Assembly: GCA_963573305.1 (NCBI GenBank) | Contig: OY754331.1 | Span: 94,479,434 to 94,543,433, forward strand | Length of the DNA stretch: 64,000 nt | From: Pyrrhosoma nymphula | Lineage: Eukaryota; Arthropoda; Insecta; Odonata; Coenagrionidae | Direction: 5' to 3' | Part shown: in pieces, positions 56,535 to 64,000 of the stretch | Position numbering within the stretch: position 1 is the first letter of the stretch | Layout of the letters: the number at the start of each line of letters is the position of its first letter | Notes under the pieces: generated by a model | Seen by the model: only the letters and a program-made list of their open reading frames with translations | Told to the model about the DNA's origin: nothing | Database searches by the model: none | Made by a program: the position numbers and the translations under genes

Positions 56535-59040
56535 ATTCACTCTCTCCTCAAAACCATTTACGTGCGAGAATACATTAATATGCGCCTAGGACTAGAAAAT
56601 AATTGGGTGGTTGTGAAACGACTGGGAAGTTAAATAACAGCCATGGGACGACGCAATATTAAATTAGTATGGCAGTACTAGGAAACTTAGCAGAAAACAG
56701 TAAGGGACTCAGTGGGTAAGGGGATAACTACAAATTTATAAAAAGCTGTACCAAATAATGACAAAAGTTAACAGAATTATTGGATATACAGAGTTGGAAG
56801 TTCCTCATAACACGAGAAGAGCCAAAGATATGAAAACTTGTAGATAATACTATGGACCTGTGCTGATTTCTAAAATAAACGAGATTAAACTGCTCACTCA
56901 CTGCAACCATACATTCGAACAGGCAAATAAAGAGAGAGGGATAGACACTCGAACTGATGGGTACCTATGAATTCCTTAACTTCCTTCGCACAATTCGTGA
57001 CTACAAAGGAACCTCGGAAAAGCACCCGTAAATTCCCATCAAGGCCAATAACAACATATGCATGAAACACTATCACACTACATTGCGGCGGCTCGAGAGG
57101 TTTAAATTAATGAATATGGGGAATGTCAACATTAACCACAGCTTTAAAAGCCCGGGATATATCTTATTGTGAATCGAGGTGCCATAATCATTTCAACCTT
57201 TACTAATTGTAAGAGGAGATGCTGTAGATACGGAAGGAACTGTAGGAGTCTCATTCAACGCTCGATTTAATATAGACGCAATTGATGCCCTGAGGATTTA
57301 TATAAGGTTATTTCACTCACCATATTTGTATCACAGAGGTTCTCAGCAACTGGCGGCATACATGTTCCAGTGGAGGTCCACAGCATAGATCTGTAATATA
57401 GGATCTATTTAAGATCACAGATTCCATATTCCTCAGAAGGTTGAAACGGGTCTAAAAATTCCCGGCACACCCACATTCGACTAAAACACCTGTTTGCGAC
57501 GGACTCCGCGTGACTGGCAAGGTCGATATATATCGTATCGTCTGATATCGAACATGAAGCAATCGAGATATCGAACGACCTCTGCTTCTGATTGGATAGA
57601 TGGTGTTGCGTTACTTCCTACTAACCGCGGAATTCAAATAAACCTATGTATCAATTAATATCTAATTTCTTTTTTACAATTTTAAAGCTCCCAATTTAAA
57701 TGGCAAATAATTACGAAGAATAGCGTTAAAAAGCTGGACATAATCGTACATTTCTCATACAAGAGAATTATAGTCCAGGAGAGGGGTCATGGTTCCTTCC
57801 CTCACATTATCTTTATTGTAATTTATTCAAATCGTTAATATCCAACCGCTCTAGTAGGACCCTGGACACTTGTGCATACAGTCATAAGACGTACTCAATT
57901 TTAACTAGTGACATTTTCATACAGTTAATTATGAACGTTGGTAGGTTATTGGTAAATAAATACTACACTCAGAACTAGATAGTTCTGAGTGTACTTTACT
58001 TTATTATGTGAAAATGTACATTCGCAAGGTGAAGAAGAACTGAGACAATGGCATCAGAAATGAATAATAACATTAATTTACAAAAAAGGCTGCTTCAATG
58101 AAGGAAAATTTAACTAAGCAGCCAAACATGGCACTTACCTTATTCCTAAAATAATACATAGTTAAGCAAGTGAGAAAATGTTTTTATTTGTCACGAAGGT
58201 AAATCATGATTTAAAGGAATTTAAACCTGAACCATTGAGTCATTAGTGGCTATTCTTGCATTTTATTTGTCCAAATATACTGAAATTCATCTCATATTTG
58301 ACAGTAGCATTTTTGTTTAAAACACTGTCCTCAAACTTCCAGTCTGGGTGAAAGAAGATATACCTACCATAATTTATAAATCATGGTACCTATATCTTTT
58401 TTCATCCAGAATTACACTTCTTTTTGTAAAGAGAGTAAATCTATCTTATCTCAATGGCAAAGGAGAGGTTCATTTTTCATTATACCTAAATAATAGAATT
58501 CAGGTTGCTTGACACAACTGGCATTGTGCACAATGAAAGAGCTGTTATTGCGAATAATTCATCCATCATATAATTTAATGCACTAGAATAGATTATACTT
58601 TCCTAGATAAAAATGACATTACATTTTGTCTGATGTGAAAAAATGAAGACATCAAATAAAAATAGAACAAAATTATTTTTCATTAGCATTGTGATTTATT
58701 ACACAAGTAATACATTTTTTGTGGCAAACAAGCACTCGTTGTGTTTTATATGGAAAAGTTTGAAAAGATAGGTACTCTGTCATGACAAATGGCAGAGAAT
58801 TCAACATATTCATAAACTCTTCACTTTACAGTCAGCTTTCTTACTACATGGAAAAAGAGAAGAAAATACATCATGCTACATACCAGCCATTTGAAGAAGA
58901 ATGGGAAAGAGGACAGAATCAATTATTTAGGTCAAAAAACAGTCCGTTCACTCCCAAGTGAAATTACATTATAGATCTACTTACATAAGAAGACTTAATA
59001 AGTTAAACTAAGGACCTGGAAGTAGGTTTTCAAAGACCCA
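56535..59040. other. AT-rich stretch without a recognised gene
   Basis: A small perfect hairpin lies at 57964-57993 (13-base arms TACACTCAGAACT, 4-base loop). No coding sequence recognised. Confidence 0.45.
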
Positions 59041-59057
59041 CAAGTAATTTAAGATGT

Positions 59058-60850
59058 TTGCAGAAAATGAAACTAAGTTTTAAAATTAAATGTATTCGCA
59101 CTGATAATGGGTCCGAGTATATGAGCAATGACTTTAATAAGTTTTTGAGTTTACATGGGATTAAACATCAGCTCACAATACCTTACAATCCGCAACAAAA
59201 TGGAGTGGCAGAAAGGATGAATAGGACAATCATGGAAAAAGTGAGATGCATGATGCAAAATACAATAAAAGGTTGTGGGCAGAAGCTGGAAACAGCCGTG
59301 TACCTCAATAATAGATCTCTTCAGAAGGCTGTCCATATAATATGACACCCGAGGAAAAATGGTCTGGTGAAAAGATGGATTTAGCACACCTTAAAGTTTT
59401 TGGTTGTAAGGGCTCATGTGCCAAGTGAAAACTTGATGCCAAAGCTAAAATGTATATTTTTGTGGGATGCTGTGAAGAGTCAAAGGGGTATAGACTTTTT
59501 GATATTGATAATCCATGGAAAATATGCAAATGTGGTGTTTTCTGAGGAAAAACTGAACCATGCGGAGCATCCCCAATCATTGTGTCAGGACAATGATTTT
59601 TTGCTAAAAAAAAGGGTCTAGTCTTAATTCAGTTGAGATGAATAATACTCATTCGATGGGAGAACTGTCCTTACCTGAAGCAGACGAGCCGACCACTGAC
59701 AACATTGTCTTGCCTGAGTTGGACCAGCCACCTGATGTCCCTTTGTCTGAGGTGTCTGAGGAAATAGCATCTGGCGGAGAACCAAGGTATATAACACAGC
59801 GAGAGTGACACCAGAAGGAATTTCCGGGGTATGTGCTATTTCATACAGTTTGTGAACCTCTGGAACCTGAGACAGTCAGTGAAGCACTTTCAGGTGAGTG
59901 TGAAATAGAGTGGAGAAAGGCTATGGAGGAATAAATGCAGTCATTTCATGACAATGAGGCATGGACCCTTGTAGATAGACCTCCGTATAAGAACTTAATC
60001 CAAAATCGGTGGATTTTTAAAGTGAAAAGGGATGGGGAAGGGAATGTTGCTCCTCGTAAGGCTAGGTTAGTAGCTAAAGGCTATTCTCAGCAGCAGGGAC
60101 TTGACTACCATGATACCTTCTCACCTGTCGTTAGACATTCTACTGTAAGGTTACCTACTGTTTGGATGCAACCTGAGATACATCACTTAGATGTGGTGAC
60201 ATCTTTTCTCAATGGGGATCTCAGTGAAAAAATTTACATATACCAACCTGAGAGTTTTATTTCTAACGGAAATGAGAACAAGGTATTCCTTATAAGAAAG
60301 GCTAATTATGAATTGAAACAGTCCTTAAGAATTGGAATGCAAAGGTTCATGATTCGTTTAATAATGTGGGTTAAATAAATCTGAATATGAGGCTTGTAAA
60401 AATGAAAGGTAAATCTATTGTAATAGTTGCTGTTATGATTTCTTTGTATTTTCAAAGATTCAATTGAAGTGGCATACTTTAAGAACCAAATGATGACCTT
60501 GTACAAGATTAAAGACCTTAGGGAAGTTAGCCATTATTTGGGAATGAGGGTGAAAAGGGACAGAGGGAAGAATAAATTAAAGATTGACGTTCTTGAATTA
60601 CATACTAAATAGATTTGGAATGTTGAATGCAAAACCTGTGGGTACTCTGTAATCTGAGTTGCAATGAGTTGAATGCAAAACCTGTGGGTAATCTGAATCT
60701 GAGTTGTCAAAAGAGAATGTCCCATTTCAGAAACTCATTGGCTCTTCGTTGCATTTGTCCATGTGTTCTAGACCTGATATTATGTATGCTGTTAATTTTT
60801 TGAGCCAGCTTAATGTTAACCATGGTAAACAGCATTTAAGTAATATCTGA
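59058..60850 (+). pseudogene. Copia-type pol relic (integrase and reverse transcriptase)
   Basis: Integrase core: IRTDNGSEYMSNDF and PYNPQQNGVAERMNRTIME (59085-59250). The link region is broken by stops. RT of the copia type: WIFKVKRDGEGN, KARLVAKGYSQQQGLDYHD, FSPVVRHSTVRL and HHLDVVTSFLNGD (59935-60378), then SHYLGMRVKRD near 60530 and LIGSSLHLSMCSRPDIMYAV near 60755. The YVDD segment near 60420 is lost. Frameshifts and stops (59345, 59640, 60376, 60610) make it inactive. The 5' part, including gag and 5' LTR, is missing. Confidence 0.85.
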
Positions 60851-60877
60851 TGCTTGGATCATTAGATTAAGGGAGAG

Positions 60878-61067
60878 TGTTGGTTATAATCTAATGTTTT
60901 GTATTGCTCTGGTATGTTCATTTATTGGTGGAATTTCATAATATGCTGTAGTGACACCTGTTGGGTTTTTCTGTATATATATATTGGTATACCGTTTGTG
61001 TTTTGTCACGCCTGTGTAACAAGTGCTGTCTTGTTTACCACGTTATAGCGAATAAATGTATTTTTCA
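60878..61067 (+). repeat. Copia 3' LTR
   Basis: Starts TGTTGGTTATAATC directly after a purine tract (ATTAAGGGAGAG, 60866-60877). It contains a TATATATATATTGG box and AATAAA at 61051, and ends in CA near 61067. Its place right after the copia RT supports the call; there is no second LTR to compare. Confidence 0.65.
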
Positions 61068-61135
61068 CCATCTGAGTTTTTCCACTAATCCCTGAAAAAT
61101 CCTACAATTTCCCACCGGGTTAGGCTCTCCATAGT

Positions 61136-61176
61136 CGCCGACGTTTCGGCAGAAGACTTTCCTGCCATTCTCAAGG
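61136..61176 (-). other. Penelope-type hammerhead-like motif
   Basis: The minus strand reads CCTTGAGAATGGCAGG, a short loop, then CTGCCGAAACGTCGGCG, the same order as the motif at 54083-54120. It starts about 70 bases after the copia LTR and is followed on its own strand by AGAGCCTAACCCGGTGGG. Confidence 0.5.
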
Positions 61177-61249
61177 CTCTGGATCTGACATTTCTGAGTA
61201 GTTTTTGATGCTTCAGTTGTTAACCCTCTTAAATAAATATATACAAGGA

Positions 61250-61990
61250 GATCACTAACTCCGCTATACCGGTGGAAAGCCCAGGGCCTGTGTCTAAGAG
61301 ACAGGAAGGAGGCAGAGGAGATACAACCTAGTGTAACGTTTGAATCATACTTCAGTATTTGTTTTTTAATTTGGTATATTTTTTTGTTTAAATGTTTTAG
61401 TTTTTTAGTTAATTTTAGTGTACGAATGGCTGATTGTTGAAATGTTTTGGTTGTGATGGTTTTGTTTGGGAGAGGGGATGGGTTGTTATGGGAGGAATGA
61501 GAGCAGGTCTGGAAGCTGCTCTGCCTGAGTAAAAAGAAGTTTAGAATAAAGAAAACAGAAACTAGGTGTTTCTAATTTGTACACCCCATCTGATGCTACA
61601 CAAGTAAAAAAACCAGGGTCCAACTGGCCCTGATGGTAGCACCCCATAAGGGTCCCTAAGCAGGGTCACGGTGAAGTCCTCAACGGCAGCAAAGGCGGAG
61701 AGGATGGACTTCGGTATGACTAAACAGGCTGAAGAGGCAACCCGACTGACCGGGGTATAACAGGACAAAGACCATTGGCTTGTGGTTTGAAGAGGGATCT
61801 TTGAAGGCTAAGGGAGACAACCCTGACAGAAAACAGCCAGCCGGTAGGCTTAGGAGGCAGCCCCTCCAACCGACTAGCTCGGTAGGGCCAATAACCTGCC
61901 TGAGTGAATTAAACTATTCAGAGTATAACAGAGAGAGCCAGACTGATTAATAGGAATGGACTGAGCAAATGAACGGACACGATTTTTTGT
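61250..61990 (+). other. Probable 5' leader of the LINE at 62000
   Basis: Non-coding, moderately GC-rich, and directly upstream of an endonuclease frame in the same orientation. No repeat partner in the window, so the assignment rests on position. Confidence 0.3.
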
Positions 61991-62790
61991 GCATTGAACA
62001 TAACATCAATCACTGGAAAGGAGTGTGAAATTGTAGATGAGATGAAAAAGTAAAAACTGAGGATTCTGGGTGTAAGCGAGATGAAAAAGAAAGGGTTTGG
62101 AGAAATAGCGTTGAAAGATGGACATCACATGTTTTACTCTGAGGTAGAATATCGCAGCAGAGCAAAAGAAGGAGTGGGCTTAGTAATGGAGTATATATAT
62201 AGAGACAGAGTTATGGAATGGGAGCCAGTGAATTCAAGAATAATAAAAGTGAATCTGGAAATGCAGGAGAAAATATCATTGATATTTTCTCCTGCATTTC
62301 CAGTATATGCCCCAACACAGGATGCAGAACAGTTTCAGAAGGATCTTTTCTACACACAGTTGCAGGAAACTATAGACAAGGTGAGAGAACAGACCAGACA
62401 CATTGTGATGATGGGAGATTGGAACTCCAGAATTAGTAAGAACATAGAACGAGGACATGGATCAATTGGAGAGGTGGAGAGTAATTTATCAACACAAATG
62501 GAGAGAAAATGATCGATTTTTGCATGGATAACGATCTGCTGATTGGCAACACGTTTTTTCCACATTGAATAACATAAAATCACTATTGAGTCTGAGAATA
62601 GAGGAGTGAGAAGTGTGATAGATTATTTCACATACACAAGAAGTATGAGATATGCCGTAAACTATGTACTTGTGTACAGAAGCGCTGAACCAAGCACAGA
62701 ACATACTCTACTAGCCATGAAGCTGCAGCACTATGATGAGACTAGTCTTGCATCATCATATTTTGTTTTCATTCAATGTACTAGATAGTA
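61985..62790 (+). pseudogene. LINE endonuclease relic (APE-type)
   Basis: Reads EIVDEMKK, LRILGVSEMKKKGFGE, GVGLVMEYI, VYAPTQDAEQFQKDLF and MMGDWNSRIS, then in a shifted frame RSVIDYFTYTR and YRSAEPSTEHTLL: the order of an APE-type endonuclease in LINEs. A stop splits KK from LRILGV; a frameshift lies near 62510. A 49-base palindrome at 62255-62303 has added residues in the middle. No RT follows before 62800, so it is 3'-truncated. Confidence 0.75.
62255..62303. repeat. 49-base near-perfect palindrome inside the LINE endonuclease
   Basis: 62255-62278 and 62280-62303 are exact reverse complements of 24 bases around a single T at 62279. Confidence 0.95.
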
Positions 62791-62799
62791 GACTGTTAA

Positions 62800-63170
62800 C
62801 ATATATATGTATGTAGTATTAATTTGAAGATTAATATCATTCAGTTGACAGATTTTTAAGGGAAGCTGTAAGTAAATTCAAAGACTGCACTAAGCCATTA
62901 ACATCTAATAGTATAGCTATCCATGGGCTTCTATAAAATAGCATCGAAATAAATCCAGCCGTTTAAAATATTATAAGTCTGTGGGGGGAGGGGGGGAATA
63001 GTTTGGCATAATTTTATTAGGGGGGTCACTGAAAGTTTGACAATTGTTGACAGGGAGGGAGGTAAAAATTGCCAAAAAATTATTGACATAATTAATGGAC
63101 GTCCCCTTACCCAAACTCTCGGTTGGCATAAAGTATGAACGAAAAGGCTGCATCATTATGCAGTTAGATA
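62800..63170. other. Short AT-rich spacer with a G-rich patch
   Basis: No gene. G-runs lie at 62981-62996 and 63020-63026. Confidence 0.4.
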
Positions 63171-63260
63171 GATAGATTAACATTTGTGGCAGGAACCCAA
63201 AAATGGAGTCCCGAGGCACTTAGACCTGTCGGTCCATTGTGCCATCCACAAGATTTATCA

Positions 63261-64000
63261 TCACCCATAGAGTCCTATGGCCTTACTAAAGGCCAGAATA
63301 TCTCTAATGGGGATGTCCCTGATTTTCTTGGGGTCCATATGTGCAGCCCCAAGGTGTCGCATGCAAGTCCTAGAGATAACAGGGCAATTGCAGAGAATAT
63401 GAGATGTAGTTTCATCCTCTTCTTCGCACCATCGACATTAGGTGAATTCATGAGTCCTAGGAGAATGAGGTGCCTGTTGACACGATAGTGGCCTGTCAGC
63501 AGTCCAACTATTGTTCTAAGTTGGCTTCTATCCAGGGATAGAAGTTTTCTCATCATGCTAAGCTTTGGTCCCGCAATGTGGAGCCTGGCTTGTCTTAGTC
63601 CCAGTATGGAGTTCCAGATCTCCGAGTGCCAGCTAGATGTCCATTCTCTGATCTCCCAATAGCAGGAGTAATTGGTAGAACTGGTTCGGAGCCAGTTGGG
63701 TTGTGACTTGCGCTGGCTTTGGCGAGTTCGTCTGCCTTTTCATTTCCAGGTATGCCTTTGTGTCCAGGTACCCAGAAAAGCCTGATTCTACAGTGCCTAG
63801 CTATCTCTGATAGTGCCTCTCGACACTCTTGTAGTAGGCGTGATGTACAGTTGCCGCATAAAGTCTGGCGACATCGACAACAGCGCCGAATAAGCGGAAC
63901 TGCGATTTTGTGTGGCTCCACTGATTAAAAATTGAGGGGCGGGGAGGGGAGAAAGAGGGTAGGGGGAGGGATTTATGTCATCCCATCGAACTGAGAGACT
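63261..64000 (-). pseudogene. LINE RNase H and C-terminal zinc-finger region, continuing off the right edge
   Basis: The minus-strand frame 63921-63595 contains RLFWVPGHKGIPGNEKADEL, the end of an RNase H domain as in Jockey/R1/I-type LINEs. Beyond 63595 a shifted frame gives LLTGHYRVNRHLILLGLMNS. After a one-base loss near 63443 it continues as CRWCEEEDETTSHILCNCP (CCHC-type finger) and DILAFSKAIGLYG to a TGA at 63263-63261. The 3' tail ends near 63170 in ATCT repeats. At least two frameshifts. Same family as the relics at 4376-5376. Confidence 0.8.

Noticed and set aside
1..64000. CRISPR arrays, bacterial operons, rRNA genes
   Set aside because: None seen; the content is eukaryotic and transposon-derived.

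Overview
This is a eukaryotic, AT-rich, gene-poor and very transposon-rich stretch of genome. No complete host gene can be confirmed. The mix of families (Jockey-like and RTE-like LINEs, a Penelope-like element with a GIY-YIG domain, Tc1-like, pogo-like, hAT, Transib-like and Mutator-like/YqaJ DNA elements, copia, a DUF4806 exon, tRNA-derived SINEs) suggests an arthropod. The species cannot be named from the sequence alone.

Layout. 1-1505 is the start of a Jockey-like LINE on the minus strand. 2.4-13.2 kb holds a dispersed repeat, a possible CpG-rich promoter and first exon, two hAT-type miniature elements with 8-bp target duplications, LINE relics, a minisatellite and scattered exon-like segments. 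13.6-19.1 kb holds a 100-bp tandem repeat, a foldback element and a TTA-flanked MITE, and is otherwise empty. 19.1-22.3 kb is a whole DNA transposon with inverted ends and a decayed, tentatively Sola-like transposase. 23.1-24.0 kb has a Penelope-type hairpin and a DUF4806 exon. 24.35-27.85 kb is a pogo-like transposon with two 825-bp inverted arms that look identical, each with a tRNA-like sequence. 28.1-29.85 kb is an env-like relic abutting a LINE fragment. 29.9-37.0 kb is a Tc1-like element with roughly 1-kb arms, also carrying tRNA-like sequences. Its transposase is split by a Transib-like element with RSS-like ends, a dispersed repeat, a Penelope-type motif and a LINE. 38.97-42.22 kb is a complete but decayed LINE with a 13-bp target duplication. 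46.7-48.0 kb is a Mutator-like/YqaJ relic. 49.0-51.3 kb is a hAT relic interrupted by a ribozyme hairpin. 51.9-54.8 kb is a Penelope-like element interrupted by a second hairpin of the same kind. 56.3 kb is a SINE, 59.06-61.07 kb a copia relic with its 3' LTR, 61.25-62.8 kb a LINE endonuclease relic, and 63.2-64.0 kb a LINE RNase H relic.

The most unusual content is a small family of non-autonomous hairpin elements of about 190-200 bp with hammerhead-ribozyme-like cores. One copy sits in a hAT transposase (12-bp target duplication) and one in a Penelope ORF (14-bp target duplication); related motifs occur at seven more places. Other points of note are the 23-RSS-like ends of the Transib-like element, inward-facing Pol III-type boxes inside the arms of two unrelated DNA transposons, and near-perfect snapback palindromes inside LINE reading frames. 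Nearly every open reading frame belongs to a mobile element and most carry stops or frameshifts, so the window is best read as nested layers of insertions.
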